Positions 34,755-45,355 of a stretch of 64,000 nucleotides of DNA are shown here, in pieces. Position numbers and translations under genes: made by a program. Source of the DNA: Guadua angustifolia (taxonomy: Eukaryota > Streptophyta > Magnoliopsida > Poales > Poaceae); the NCBI GenBank assembly GCA_036346375.1, contig CM070520.1, forward strand, positions 19,878,852 through 19,942,851, read 5' to 3'. Numbering within the stretch: the first letter of the stretch is position 1; each line of letters begins with the position of its first letter. Under the pieces are notes generated by a model, which did not search any database, was not told where the DNA came from, and worked only from the letters and a program-made list of their open reading frames with translations.

Positions 34755-34928
34755 TAACTCTAAGCACTTTAAGGATCTAATATAGTCTTAGTTAGTACAT
34801 CTTCTGTCTTATTTCAGCAAGCAATTGTTAGTCTGTCCTGTTCAGTTAGTACATATTTTCTTTCCCTCTCTGAAATATCTCCCTTTCCATTGAGTAATTC
34901 TAATGGAGCCCGACATCTTGAGCCTATA
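34755..34928 (+). other. End of the C1 intron and probable acceptor
   Basis: C1 sequence resumes after E3. A good acceptor (cttatttcag followed by caagcaattg) occurs at about 34819-34825, with a second T-rich stretch near 34860. If the donor at 7506 is used, the intron as it stands is about 27 kb, of which roughly 25.5 kb is inserted E2 and E3. Confidence 0.4.
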
Positions 34929-35829
34929 ATGGAGGAGAGCTCGGCGGTACCTTACCCTCCCCGATCACCGAAGGTGCCGAGGACTCCACCGGCATTGCGA
35001 ATCTTGCGCCCTATTGCAAGACGCAGAGGGCGAGGAAAACTAAGAAGCTGAAGGTTGGTACACCATCTCGAAGGTCTCGAGATCATGGGGCCTCTATTGC
35101 ACCAAAAAAGGCTGACAAAATCTGAGTCAACATGCGGGTACATCGTAAGGGAGAAAGTGCCAATCACCTATTCGGATTGGCACAAAGTGCCCCGAGCCAC
35201 CAAAGAGGATCTATGGACAAAGCTCAAAGGAACCTTCAAATTCCCGAAGGAGTTGAAAAACTCGTGCGTCGCGATGCATTGATGACTATGGATGCGGCGT
35301 GGAGAAACTTCAAAGGCAGGTGAACGTAAATTATGTGAAGCAAAACCGGTCACCGTCGGAGACTACCCAAGATTCTGACCATCTTTGGGATGAGTTCGTG
35401 GCGATGAAGCAATCGAAGCAAGAAGGAAGTCCGATGAGGACCACATTAGCATCGCGAAGAAGGAATACTCACCCTACGGACTTGCACGAGTGGGTACACA
35501 GTAAAATTGCTCAATGGGAGGGGGAATTACAAGCGATCCAACAGGTCGGCACAAGTCCCTTGGTGGGACTACGGGCATCGAGTGAAGCACTACATTCTAG
35601 CGAGGGGATCTCTTGTCTCATTGAGTTTATCATTCAAGAGCGGCGAAGAAGAAGCAATGGCGAAAGAGTTCATCGCTTTTCGCCCGATCCACCCAAGGAT
35701 CCTTCCACTCAAGCGAGGAGAAAGAGCGAGCTAACAGCCGCCCTAGGAAACAAAGAGCACCCGATCGAACACGAGGCGTCGGGTCAGGTTCCATGGAAGA
35801 TGGGATTCCCTCGACGAAGACTCTTATAG
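34929..35829 (+). pseudogene. C1 TNP1-like (Transposase_24/Ptta-type) gene segment
   Basis: Frames at 34929-35050, 35055-35282 and 35299-35829 together show a TNP1-like protein. It has a basic N-terminus rich in Arg and Pro, then GYIVREKVPITYSDWHKVP and a KEDLWTKLKGTFKFP segment. WRNFKGR, VNYVKQNRSPS and LWDEFVAMKQSKQ follow. The W..F, K and aromatic spacing matches the Transposase_24 family of plant En/Spm elements. In En/Spm the partner protein TNPA binds subterminal repeats, and a similar role is inferred here. A C-terminal coiled stretch can be followed in another frame to about 35950. Frameshifts and stops make it a pseudogene. Confidence 0.7.
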
Positions 35830-35959
35830 GAGTCGGAAGAGAGCTAAAGAAGAGCGGGCGAAAGCAGAAATGGAAAGTATGAAGGAAAGGGTTCTGCGAG
35901 AATTACAAGGCACCATTCAAGAACAAGTTCAACGACAAGTACAAAAGCCTTGAGCGACG

Positions 35960-37034
35960 CGGGCGAAAAGCGTTCTCTCGATCCTACAGTCGTCGCGGCG
36001 ATTGCGTGTCACGCCATTAGTAGAAGCGGACAACAACAATTATCACTGTGGGCGACATATAGGACCCACACCTGTCGACTCAACGTGCGTGATGAACATA
36101 TTTCTACAGTTGCTATAGGGGTAGCTTATCCGTGCCAACAAGGGGTGTCTGCACAATGCCCCGATAAGCGCCGAGTTATGCAAAGGTCCGGTGGACCACG
36201 GTACTTGCACGTTTGCTAATATCGGGCTAGAAACCCGCCAATAGCGAGATAACAACTCTAGGAAGTGCCGTCCACTCATTCATCGATGGCACAAGCGTGA
36301 CATCGTCTTGGACCATCCAGTGGCAGACAATGCCCTTTTACTCTGCTTTATAAAATTAAAAGTTTGAGAAGAAGCTTCTAGATAGGTATCTGTGACAAAC
36401 AATTAGAAGTTATGTACAAATGGATGCCAGATAGGTACCATGTGTTTGTAATAGTTTGATAAACTAACCAAGTGAAAAATGTTGAATGCTTTAGTAGTTA
36501 TTCATGTATGCTTACAATCTATACACAAGGATGAGACTGATCCTGAGAAAATGCTTACACGTGGAACTTAGATTAATCTGTTTTTAAGAGTAAGTTCACC
36601 TAATGTGTTATTTAATGGATAACTTTTTTGTAGCAGAAATCTTACATTCTTTGTACTTATGCAGCCTAATGATAAGTATGAGTTTGCCGATCTGCAAGGA
36701 TTCAAGGCTTAGTTAAGAACTACTCTCGGTTTGTGTCATTCCCCATATATACATGGTTTGGAGAAATCAAGAAGCTGTTGAGGTAGGGTCTTGATTTGCT
36801 TCTTCTGATTCTTTTAACAATACAAGTTCTTTTTTTAGAACATGATACAAGTTCTTTAGAGCTAATACTATGTATTGCCTTCTGTATGATACTTCTATCA
36901 ATTCTCTTATATATATTACGAAGTTGCTCTATGTATTGTAGCCAATACAAATTACCAATCTTGTCACTATTATACGTGATGATTTTACTGCTGAAGGGCA
37001 TGGCTAGCATTGCCGAGGCTAGCCACAAATGCCG
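35960..37034. other. C1 3' region, no supported gene
   Basis: The first part (35960-36350) is GC-balanced and may be the 3' end of the TNP1-like gene. The rest (36350-37034) is AT-rich and looks like 3' untranslated sequence or an intron. I see no domain. Confidence 0.4.
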
Positions 37035-37318
37035 ATTTTTTATTTTTCGTGTCGGACTATCGGTGCGGTTCTAGTAAAAAGCGCCCTTGATAGTACCGAA
37101 GATCGATGATGCTTTTGGCTAGAACCGTCACTAATATCGTTTTGGCTAGAACTGTCGTCGCGATATCGCGGATGGCGGTTCTAGCCAAAACCGTCTACAA
37201 ATAATGTTATCTGTGGCGATTCGGAACCGTCGCGATAATCCTCGATTATCGTGGAACTAAATCTATGGCGGTTAAAATCGTCGCGATGGCGATTCGAACC
37301 GCCAGCGATTACCTTTTT
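37035..37318. repeat. C1 right subterminal repeats
   Basis: Copies of ggcggttctag...aaccgtc and related inverted motifs fill this stretch before the terminal GTAGTG. They are the counterpart of the left-end repeats. Where the left end has cacagataat or atctgtgg, several copies here have cgcgataat or atcgtgg, the same CAG/CTG-to-CG pattern as in E2 and E3. Confidence 0.65.
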
Positions 37319-37332
37319 CAAAAGTAGTGTAT

Positions 37333-38340
37333 AACAGCATACAGAGCGGATGACTGCTAGAAGCGTCCAAACTCCGTTTCTTGTGCCATGTACCGTTGGT
37401 TTTTACCCTTCGTGTCTTCTCCTACTCTACTACCCAGGTGAACAAAGAGGCAGAGGAAACTCATTACAAAGTCTCGGTTCCTTTTGACCAGAGTCTCTAC
37501 TTCTTTTGAGCTCCCACCGAACCGCAGGCAATGAGCAAAAGAAGAAGCACCGGCGTTGAAGGGGAGCGGTGCAGCCGGCCGGGCTCCTGGCAAAGGATGA
37601 AAGAGGGGCGGCTCCTCTGGCAACACCCGCTCCAGTAGGTCTGCCGCCGCCATTTTCCCGAGCAGATCGGCCACCATCACCGGCTCGGAAGTGCCTGCCA
37701 CTACCGTTTGGGATTGCGGCCGCCTACGAAGGTCGCCGCTTGGGTCAAGCGGACGGGTACCGTGGGAGGGACATTCTGAGCTATTTGGGACCGCCGCCCA
37801 GGGAGCGCTGCCACCACTTGCCCGGGTGGGACCCTGCCGTCGGCTGCCCGAACGGGCCCCCACCGTCCGTCGCCCGAGCGGACCAGCTCCAGCCTCCCGT
37901 CCAGGTTCACTGCCGTCCTCTTGGATTTGCGGCCGCCGCCTGTGAGTCTCGGGTGAATGTGGAGTCTTCGTCGTGACCGCCGGCGGACCTCGGCTGCGTG
38001 GGGAGCACTGCCGCTTGCTTGCGGCGATACCTTCTTTGCCGTGACCAAGAAGATCGCGAGGCTACTTCAAGTTGCCGTCTGCCTGAGTCACTCTCGAAAT
38101 GTGGGAGTGTTCTTAACCGAAGCAGCAACCAGACCCACAGCGGTCCGGTGAGGCGCATGCCGTCGATCGGGCGATTCCCGCCGGGAAGTCGGAGGACAGG
38201 ATGCCGCTCCTAGTAGCTTGAAGTGGTATCTTTAGGAGGAGAGGTGCTGGCAACTTTTTGTCGTGATTTTCCTTATTAGTTGAGCCTCACTCATTACCCC
38301 AAGTGCATGCTAATTACAGAATCACTTTAGGTGACGATAG
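37333..38340 (-). other. G1 3' region right of C1, GC-rich, no supported gene
   Basis: G1 sequence resumes after the TAT duplication. Long open frames exist on both strands (for example 37357-37863 minus and 37569-37976 plus), but the region is about two-thirds GC and none shows a domain. It probably serves as upstream sequence for the opposite-strand gene that starts near 38350. Confidence 0.4.
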
Positions 38341-38347
38341 CAGGCTG

Positions 38348-38353
38348 TATAAA
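38348..38353 (+). promoter_or_regulatory. TATA box of the G1 opposite-strand gene
   Basis: TATAAA in the context ggctgtataaagaggag lies about 220-310 bases before the first candidate start codons of the plus-strand gene. It is on the strand opposite to gag-pol. Confidence 0.55.
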
Positions 38354-38570
38354 GAGGAGACCATCCGAGAAGTGAGGGCATCGACAGCAACTTCCTAGGA
38401 GGTGGACCAAACACTTCCTTGAGGTGAGCCCCCACCGTCCCCCCTTTTGGCTGCATTGTTGGCACCCATCTCAGGGCATGGGCCAGTGCATAACACACAT
38501 GGGCGCCACCTTGTGTGTCGGGCACTCCTTGCATTCCTCGGTGATGCACACATGACTTTGACCCTTTGGT

Positions 38571-41500
38571 TTGGCGTGGCAGGTCCTTGGGGCGCCGTTG
38601 CTATCACGCCTTTCATCGAGGAGAGCAAGGAGTTGGGACTTCATGGGTAAGACCATGGGTGCGCCAGTGTTCAGTGGCCTCTCTTTATTGGTCCTTGATA
38701 ATTCGGTATTGCAGAGGATGACTCCGCTTTTGGCTGCAGGCGACCATCCTCACGGCGTCCTTGCTAAGGGCAAGGGAAAAATGGACGGGGCCGCCCCCGC
38801 GAAGGGTACCGGCAAGAGCAAACCCCTTCGCCAAGAGAGTCGCTGCGCAATGGATGTGGACATGATGGGTCCCGTTGGTTCCGTCGTCGGGGCGGGCCCG
38901 TCGGGCGATGAGGGGTTTCGACCTGGAGGAGGCGAAAGTGGACCCCGGGCCATCAGAGCTCACCGACGCGGAGAAACTCTCTCTCATCCGTCGAGGTAGC
39001 TGTCTTTCTGCAGGAGACGTGGACTTCCCAGTGCCGGGGGAGAGGCCCAATCCTCCACCAGGGTACGTCGTGGCCCTCAAGGCCTGGGTGGACGTTGGCT
39101 TTGGGCTCCCGATGCACCCCTTCATCAAGAGGTACACGCAGGCACTCGGGGTGGAGCTCTCTCACCTTAGCCCGAACCTCTTTGTTCGGCTAAGGATTTT
39201 CCTATGGTTGTGTGAGACGGCCATCCTAGGGACGCCCATAGAGCCATCAGTCGCCTTGTTCGACTACTTCTTCCACTCTCAGTGGGACGATGCTAGGAGA
39301 GGACCCCTGGGGTCCATCTACACCACCCCGCGACATGAGGAGGAGTTCCCCGTGCAAGTTTTGAAGGAAAGTTGGCCCTTCGCCACGAAGAAGTGGTTCT
39401 ACCTGAGGGCCAAGGACTTCGTTTACACCGGGTCACACCCGGCCTTAACGACACGGACTTATCCCGAGATGAGTCGCCTCACCGACGATGATTGGAAACT
39501 GCGCAATGCCATCTGTGAGGTGCGTGCAAGGAAGGGTGCCCGTGACTTGATGGAGGAGATGACTCTCCTTAACCTCAGTACCCTTGTTCAACGTGCCAGG
39601 CTGGGGTTCCACGGCGGCCTTCATCCCGGAATTGGGAAAGGTAAGAACCTTTTTTCAGTCCTTGCCTTTCTCTATCATGTTATTCTTTTACTTCTTATGG
39701 TTCCCTTTTTTGCATGCAGTTCGCTCTATGGAAGCAGCGAGGGAAGAAGCTGAGATGATCTTAAGGAGGTGGTGCATATTTGAGGCACGAGGTTACGAGG
39801 CCGTAGGCATCCCTATGGAGGGGAGGAACTCCGTGGCTGAAGCGTTTGGCCTACACCTCCCATGGGCTCCTGCCTTGACCCGAGCCAAGCGGAAGGGCTC
39901 GGCGGCGGCCAGGGGGAGGACACTCGGGCCTCGCTCCCCAAGATATGCGCCAAGAGGACTACCGAAGGGCATGGCGGCGGCACCTCCCAACAGGGCACTG
40001 CCACCACAGTCCGTGCCACGAGCGATAAGGGCCCTTCCTGGGTGGAGTCTCGAAGACGCCCACTGCATCCCCCCAAGGGCTAGGGGGCAATGGGTGCCGA
40101 GAAGGAGAAGGTACTCGATAGGGAGGGCCTTGGCCCTTGCCCTCAGCAGACGAACAGGCGTTCACCCTCTCCTTCTCCATCTACGACATCAAGCTCTTCC
40201 AGCGAGCCCACATCAGACCCTGAGCCGGGGAGCTCTGTCGGGCGCTCCCAGCAGCTCGCTCGGGAGATCGAAGGGCTCATGGGCGTCGGGCCCGATGGCC
40301 CAAACACCTCCCCAGCCGGAGCCGAGGTGGGGGAGGATGTTGGGTATGCCTACCTCGACGACCTTGAGTCCTTCCGCTTCTCTGAAGGTATGTGTTCATG
40401 TTCATGTTAAGTTGCCATGGGGTGGATTTTCTTCTTACTTGTCCAAACTACTTCGCTGCTCTTTCACAGATCTGGTGGAGCCTAGAGAGGCCCCTGAGGC
40501 AGAGCCCCCCACACCCGCTGTGCCTCTGGGGGCCTCGACGTAGAATGTGACCACTCCATGCTCGCCTATGCAGGCGGCGCCGGTGCATGGGGACCAGGGT
40601 GGTTCCTCTAGTGCCCTTCCAGAGTATGCCATCCCCCACACCTTGGACGCAGAGGCAATAGAGACTACTCGCCTCCTGGTTACTGAACGAGTGCAAAGGT
40701 ATATGGCAGACTTGGTGCCCGGTGACCCCAGGAGGTTTTTGGAAGTACTGGGAGAGAAGTTAGCGACCACTGTGACCCTCCAGTACCAGGTACCACACTT
40801 CCTTTTCCCTACCTTTCTGAACTTGGGGTCTTGGTGCATGTCCTGCTTTGACACTCGATACTTCCACCTTTTTGCAGGCTACGGCTATGAGCAACGTCCT
40901 CTTTGATAGGGTCCCGAAAATGGTCGAGGAGATGCTGGCAGCCGCCCCTCCGCGCAGCCCTCAGAGTGACCCAGAGGCCCTCAAGCGGGCTTTGCTCTGA
41001 GCCCAAGAGGGTCGAGAGTGGCGGAGGACAAGCTTTCTCGAGGCGGAGGCAGTGGAGAGGTGTCGGCGGAGTCAAGGACTTGGAGGCTGACTTGGAGAGG
41101 TCTCAAGTGGTGATACGTGTGGGGCAGGCCGTGATGCACACGAAGCAAGAGGTAGAAGCGTCTTAGGAAGGCAATGGCCATCTCTCTTATAAATCTTGTC
41201 GTGTTGGTCTAGGTCACTTTGAGGGAGCTCGGGGCTAGAGTGGAGGATCTCCCACCTCCCTCTGAAGATTGGGAGGAGTGGGCTAGCATTCTGCGAGGCC
41301 GTGTTGGTCTCCTTGCCAGGGCGGCTGATGACAAGAGCAAGGCCTTCGCCAAGGTTGCCGTGACCGCGGGGGTTGCAGCTATCTCCCGCTTCTCCGACAC
41401 CACAGGCAAGGAGGCCATCCTCACAGCGCTCCGAGGACTGTGCACCCAGGAAGTTCGTCGGAGCGTTCGCGAAGGTAGCTCCACGTGGGGGCCTTTTGTG

Positions 41501-41587
41501 GGAGGCTTTGTGGATAGCCTCACAAGGGCTCCCCGCGGGACTGGTCCCCGAGCGCCAGGAGAGGGCCCAAGCTCCGAGCATGTATGA
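38571..41587 (+). pseudogene. G1 opposite-strand multi-exon gene (putative gypsy type transposon family)
   Basis: A five-exon gene runs antisense to gag-pol. Exon 1 ends at 39640 (gtaagaacc donor), and exon 2 spans 39720-40387 (acceptor tgcatgcag, donor gtatgtgtt). Exon 3 spans 40470-40789 (acceptor ctttcacag), exon 4 starts at 40878 (acceptor tttgcag), and exon 5 spans about 41213-41587. Joining exons 1-2 and 2-3 keeps the phase, and 3-4 joins at a codon boundary. Exon 1 holds the conserved domain near 38930-39620: PPPGYVVALKAW, GFGLPMHPFIKRY, HLSPNLFVRLRIFLWLCE. This resembles Pfam's 'Putative gypsy type transposon' family. Later exons are Pro/Ser-rich and then helical, ending in ATAMSNVLFDRV and a REL-rich tail. 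There are frameshifts near 38915 and 39900-40080, and stops at 40540, 40998 and 41164 that look like C-to-T changes. Confidence 0.75.
38875..39640 (+). CDS. Exon 1 main domain of the G1 opposite-strand gene
   Basis: This open segment of about 255 codons runs from a methionine at 38875 into the splice donor at 39641. The preceding frame (38571-38999) encodes the basic, Gly-rich N-terminus and overlaps it, so a frameshift lies near 38915. The first 20 residues from 38875 are probably out of phase. The segment from LTDAEKLSLIRRG to TLLNLSTLVQRARLGF is continuous and well conserved in style, with FYLRAKDFVYTG in the middle. Its function is unknown. Some members of the family were annotated as transposon proteins only because of their location in gypsy elements. 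Confidence 0.72.
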
Positions 41588-42691
41588 CTTCCTCCGGAGA
41601 GTGTTTGACATCTTTTGCTAATTAGTTAGGTGATTCTCACCCACTGTACTAGGGCCCTCGACTTGCGAGGAGATGCACTTACTCATGCCAGGGATGCATT
41701 TTTGTGATACTCATGATGATTAGTTGGGACAAGTTCCTTTCATTTTGTATGAACTTATCTTTGAGATTATGGTATGGACTACTTATGATTTTTGCAATGC
41801 TTTGTATTAGGATGTGCCTCAGGGGGCAGTTGGTATCCGATACAAACAAAGTGCTCAACGGGCTCGGGCGCCACGCCGATTATGCCCGCCAAAGAAGGTC
41901 TGCCACAGGACTGGGCGACTTCATGGGGGCATGATCGTGCCCTGGACTCTAGGAGGAGTCCGAGGTGCGGGCGCCCCGCCGGAGGGTCACTTGGTTTCTT
42001 CTCCCCGAGGGGGAGAAAATAACCTGTTTTGTGTCATGTATAGGGGTGAGTGTTCTAGCTCTTTGAACAATACGAGGGCGTATTCTTCTTCCAACAGCGA
42101 GGGGGACTAGGACTCTGTGTTATCTTAGGGTGGCCTTAGCCTGCGATCCGATATCGTGCCACTTAGGAGGTCGATCCTACAAGGCCCCATTAGGGGCTTA
42201 GGTTATAACGAAACGACTTAATAGGCTGAGAGGCCTAGGCTTGCGCCAGGGAAGGGATGTCTCGGGTGAGTTCCTTGCAATAAGAAAGTTCCTATTGCTT
42301 CTCCCGGCGAGCGAGTTGTGACCGGGTCGTTTGGCATAGCGCCGGGTCCATGGGGACTAAGCCACGGAGCACCCTATGACTTAGGCAAATAACCTCAAGT
42401 CGTCACACCACTCCCTGGGTCCAGCAGGGAGGGGGCCGCCCGAGGGGGACGCGAATTGTCCAGGCCGCTTGGGACTTTTTCAGGGGTAGGCCACGGAGGT
42501 CATGCACCCTGGAGCCCGTCTTGAGGGGGCGCAAAGTTCAAGCCCCATCCTTCACAGCTATGTGTGGAGGATGGGGCCTTTTAGACCATTGTACAAGCAA
42601 TAATAGGCATGCAAGACACAAAACTCCATTGATGACCTTAGAAGGGTTTATATCAACACAAGATAGTTGCCATTATGGCTTACAAAAGCGT
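41588..42691. other. Spacer between the convergent G1 genes, no supported gene
   Basis: The opposite-strand gene (plus) and pol (minus) converge here. The sequence has short open frames on the plus strand at 41704-42110 but no recognisable domain. Both transcripts would need terminators in this spacer, but I see no clear poly(A) signal. Confidence 0.4.
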
Positions 42692-43139
42692 TTAAATGTA
42701 AAACTTCTTAAGCTTGTCAGCATTCCATGCGTGCTTGAGTGGCTTGTCTTCCATGGTGGAGAGGCGGTAGGCTCCCGAGCCTAAGACCGTTGAGACACGG
42801 TAGGGCCCCTCCCACTTAGGGTGGAGTTTTCCCTGGGCTTCTGGGTCGGTGACCCATTTTAGCACCAAGTCCCCCAAGAGGAAGGTCATTGCCGCGCCGG
42901 CCAGTAAAGCAGGCGACTTACCTTCGTCTGTGGCATGCTTGATGAGAGCGTGATCACGGACCTATTCCACGAAGTCCACCTCCATCTTGTGGTTTTCTTC
43001 GTTCATCATGAAGTTGATGGGTTGAGCCCCTGAAAGCATCTCGACACGGAGGGAGCGATGGCGGACCTCTCGGGAGGGCTGCTTCCACTCCGTACACAAG
43101 TGAGAAAGGTGTTCGTCCCATGGAGCAGTCGGGAGTGGA
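42692..43139 (-). pseudogene. G1 integrase C-terminal domain
   Basis: The minus-strand frame at 42692-42889 reads DLVLKWVTDPEAQGKLHPKW then EGPYRV and ends LKHAWNADKLKKFYI with a stop, the usual end of Tat-type pol. The preceding piece (42962-43207) holds RSLRVEMLSGAQPINF and the linker toward the catalytic core in another frame. At least two frameshifts therefore separate core and tail. There is no chromodomain. Confidence 0.8.
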
Positions 43140-44027
43140 TCACGCATCCCCACAGACGCTGAGGAGCTCCTCCGGCCACAGGCCTCGCTTAAGCGCGCTC
43201 TTCTCAAGTCGGCGGTGGACGCCTTGGAGGATTAGGCCATTAACCCTTTCGACCGCCCCGTTGGACTTAGGGTGTGCCACCGAGGCGAAGCATAGGACTG
43301 TCCCAATGGAGTCACAGAAGTCCCTGAAGGAGGAGGCATCAAATTGGGTCCCATTGTCCACTGTGAGCTCCTTCGGGACTCCGAAACGGCACACAATATT
43401 CTTCCAGAAGAACTTCTGCACCACTCGGGACGTGATTGTCAGCAATGGTTCGGCCTCTACCCATTTGGTGAAGTAGTCCACCGCTACCACTGCATGCTTG
43501 TAGCCCCCCTTGGCCGGCGGGAATGGTCCGAGTAGGTACATGCCCCACCGGGCAAAAGGCCAAGTGATTGGGATCTGATGCAGAGGTTCAGCGGGGGAGT
43601 GACAAGCCGATGCCATCTTCTGGCAACCTTCGCATGCTCTGAGGGTTTTTATAGCGTCCTGCACCATCGTAGGCCAATAGAAACCTTGTCTTAGTGCCTT
43701 CGTCGCAGTGGCCCTAGGCGCAAGGTGTGAGCCACAGAGACCTTCGTGCATCTCCCATAAGAGTGAGACACCCTCTTCTCGTGGGAGGCACTTGAGCAGC
43801 GCGGAAGACCCTTTTTTGTAAAGTATACCCTCAAGAAGCACATAGGTCTTGGCCTTCGCATAGAGTCTTTGGTGTTCAGCGCTGTCTTCTGATTCCGTCT
43901 TTCCTTGGGTGCACTCTATGATTGGGGTCATCCATGTTGCGGGTCTTGCGATTTCATTGACCGTCGGGGGTAGTTCAAGATTTCCCTTCTCATTAGAATC
44001 TTCCTTGACGGAGGGTGCATCAAGCAC
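43140..44027 (-). CDS. G1 integrase zinc-binding and catalytic core, catalytic Asp replaced
   Basis: This is the longest open part of G1 pol, 295 codons. Around residues 92-136 lies the zinc-binding segment (MHEGLCGSHLA, then CEGCQK). Then comes the catalytic core: FARWGMYLLGPFPPA, VVAVDYFTKWVEAEPL, VPKELTVDNGTQFD and HPKSNGAVERVNG. The second Asp (VDNG) and the Glu (AVERVNG) of the D,D,E triad are present. The first Asp, expected in WGMDLLGP, is Tyr here, changed by one base (GAC to TAC). Integrase joins the cDNA ends to target DNA, so this copy should be inactive. The methionine at 44027 is not a real start, because the enzyme is cut from the pol polyprotein. Confidence 0.88.
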   Translation of the reverse strand: MLDAPSVKEDSNEKGNLELPPTVNEIARPATWMTPIIECTQGKTESEDSAEHQRLYAKAKTYVLLEGILYKKGSSALLKCLPREEGVSLLWEMHEGLCGSHLAPRATATKALRQGFYWPTMVQDAIKTLRACEGCQKMASACHSPAEPLHQIPITWPFARWGMYLLGPFPPAKGGYKHAVVAVDYFTKWVEAEPLLTITSRVVQKFFWKNIVCRFGVPKELTVDNGTQFDASSFRDFCDSIGTVLCFASVAHPKSNGAVERVNGLILQGVHRRLEKSALKRGLWPEELLSVCGDA

Positions 44028-44099
44028 CTCGAAAAAGACCTCTGGCGGGAGAGGCTCTTGGGAGCTTGCTGCTCGGGCTAAACGATCTGCCCGGTGATT

Positions 44100-44448
44100 T
44101 TCTCCTCGGGGATCGGCGAGCTTCCATCCCTAAATGCCGCTCCATTTTACGCACTTCTTGAGATAGCTTGCCATCTTGGGGTCAAGACATTGGTAGGACT
44201 TGTCCGGTGGTTGACGACCAATTGAGAATCCCGAGGATAAGGAGGCGCTGATCCCCATTGCCCTTGCAAGCGGAGCCCTAGGAGGAGGGCTTCATACTCA
44301 CCATGTTGTTGGTGGGGTTGAAGGAGAGGTCTTGGCGTACTCGGCGCCTTCCTTAGGGCTCACAAGAATTATGCTGCTCCCCACGATTCAGCGCTTGGAG
44401 CCATCAGTAGAGGTCCGATGAGGTCGTGTGACGGTATGCTCTGTCACT
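44100..44448 (-). pseudogene. G1 second RNase H (archaeal-type) domain remnant
   Basis: Minus-strand translation around 44350-44405 reads STDGSKR, a stop, then IVGSSIILVSPKEGAEYAKT. The DGS motif and the ILVSP.G strand are the start of an RNase H fold. Downstream reading frames break several times before the integrase. A second RNase H between the usual one and the integrase is a known mark of the Tat lineage and is proposed to help remove RNA after reverse transcription. Confidence 0.65.
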
Positions 44449-44700
44449 TCATCCGGACCGGAGGTTTGTCCATTCTGCCACAAAGTCTGCGAGGACTTGA
44501 GACTTGATGGCAGTTCTTCCAACGAGCTTGAGAGAGAAAGGCGCCAATTCAGTCGCCCACTTGGCTATCCTCCCAGTTGCTTCTTTGTTGCCCATTACTT
44601 CGGCTAGTGGGTAGTCGGTGGGCACCGTGATGGGATGCCCGAGGAAGTAATGCCGAAGCTTTCGCGATGCCATGAGGAGCGCGTAGCATATCTTTTCCAC
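44449..44700 (-). CDS. G1 RNase H (reverse-transcriptase RNase H)
   Basis: The 83-codon frame begins MEKICYALLMASRKLRHYFL and continues HPITVPTDYPLAEVMGNKEA, GRIAKWATELAPF and DFVAEWTN. These are the standard end of the RT-linked RNase H in Tat elements. The piece before it (44701-44800) is in another frame, so the domain's N-terminus is frameshifted relative to this. The stretch is otherwise uninterrupted. Confidence 0.82.
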   Translation of the reverse strand: MEKICYALLMASRKLRHYFLGHPITVPTDYPLAEVMGNKEATGRIAKWATELAPFSLKLVGRTAIKSQVLADFVAEWTNLRSG

Positions 44701-44805
44701 TTATGTGTACCTTGTCTTTGCTCCTGCGAAAGCCTCGCTGATGTAGTACACGGGCCGTTGGACCCCGTCCCCTGCCTTGACCAGATCGCACTTGCGGCGG
44801 CAAGG

Positions 44806-45327
44806 TCATGACAAGGTCTGATAACAAGGGCTCCCGGGGCTTGGGCTCGTCAGGAGTGGGGGATTGCTCAAGTATGACTTGAGATCCTCGAAAGCTCTTT
44901 GAGCCTCTGGGGTCCAACGAAAACCTTCGATCCCGCAAAGAATTTTGAAGAATGGAAGCCCCTTCTCGGCGGATCGCGACATGAAGCACCCAAGAGCGGC
45001 CATTCGACCCATCAGGCGTTGGACCTCCTTAACAGATCGTGGCGGCTCCATGTCCAAGATGGCCCGGATCTTTTCGGGGTTTGCCTCGATACCCCTATGA
45101 GAGACCAGGAAGCCCAGGAGCTTGCCCCCTCGGACCCCGAAAACGCAATTTTCAGGGTTTAGCTTGAGGCCGAACTTGCGGAGATTTTTGAAAGTTTCCC
45201 GGAGATCTTCGAGGTGTGTTGAAGCCAGAGGGCTTTTCACAACTGCGTCATCAACGTACACCTCCACATTCCGACCCAGCTGGTTCTTCAACACCAGGCA
45301 TACAAAGTATTTGAAAGTGGCTGACAT
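44806..45327 (-). CDS. G1 reverse transcriptase, palm to connection
   Basis: The frame of 173 codons starts in the palm (SATFKYFVCLVLKNQLGRNV). It has the catalytic motif EVYVDDAVVKS near residue 22, with the YVDD box intact. KLNPENCVFGV, KLLGFLVSHRGIEANPEKI, RLMGRMAALGCFMSRSAEKG and FRWTPEAQRAFEDLK follow, the last being the start of the RNase H connection. The end is frameshifted near 44810. RT copies element RNA into DNA inside the particle. Confidence 0.88.
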   Translation of the reverse strand: MSATFKYFVCLVLKNQLGRNVEVYVDDAVVKSPLASTHLEDLRETFKNLRKFGLKLNPENCVFGVRGGKLLGFLVSHRGIEANPEKIRAILDMEPPRSVKEVQRLMGRMAALGCFMSRSAEKGLPFFKILCGIEGFRWTPEAQRAFEDLKSYLSNPPLLTSPSPGSPCYQTLS

Positions 45328-45355
45328 TCTTCAACCCGAAAGGCATGCGTATGAA

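Larger units (their letters stand above)
2791..37329 (+). mobile_element. C1: CACTA (En/Spm-like) DNA transposon, about 9.0 kb net
   Basis: The left end reads CACTACTACAAAA from 2791 and the right end, on the complementary strand, reads CACTACTTTTGAAAA from 37329. The 3-bp duplication TAT flanks it at 2788-2790 and 37330-37332, as expected for CACTA elements. Subterminal repeats of the type ggcggtt...aaccgcc occur at both ends. Inside are a TNP2-type transposase gene (3991-6828), a second promoter near 7203 and a TNP1-like coding segment (34929-35829). Two gypsy elements (E2 and E3) are inserted between them. Both transposase genes carry frameshifts, so the copy is probably not autonomous. 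Confidence 0.92.

Noticed and set aside
37357..38213. Long GC-rich frames on both strands right of C1
   Set aside because: No recognisable domain, and the overlap on both strands is expected from high GC content.
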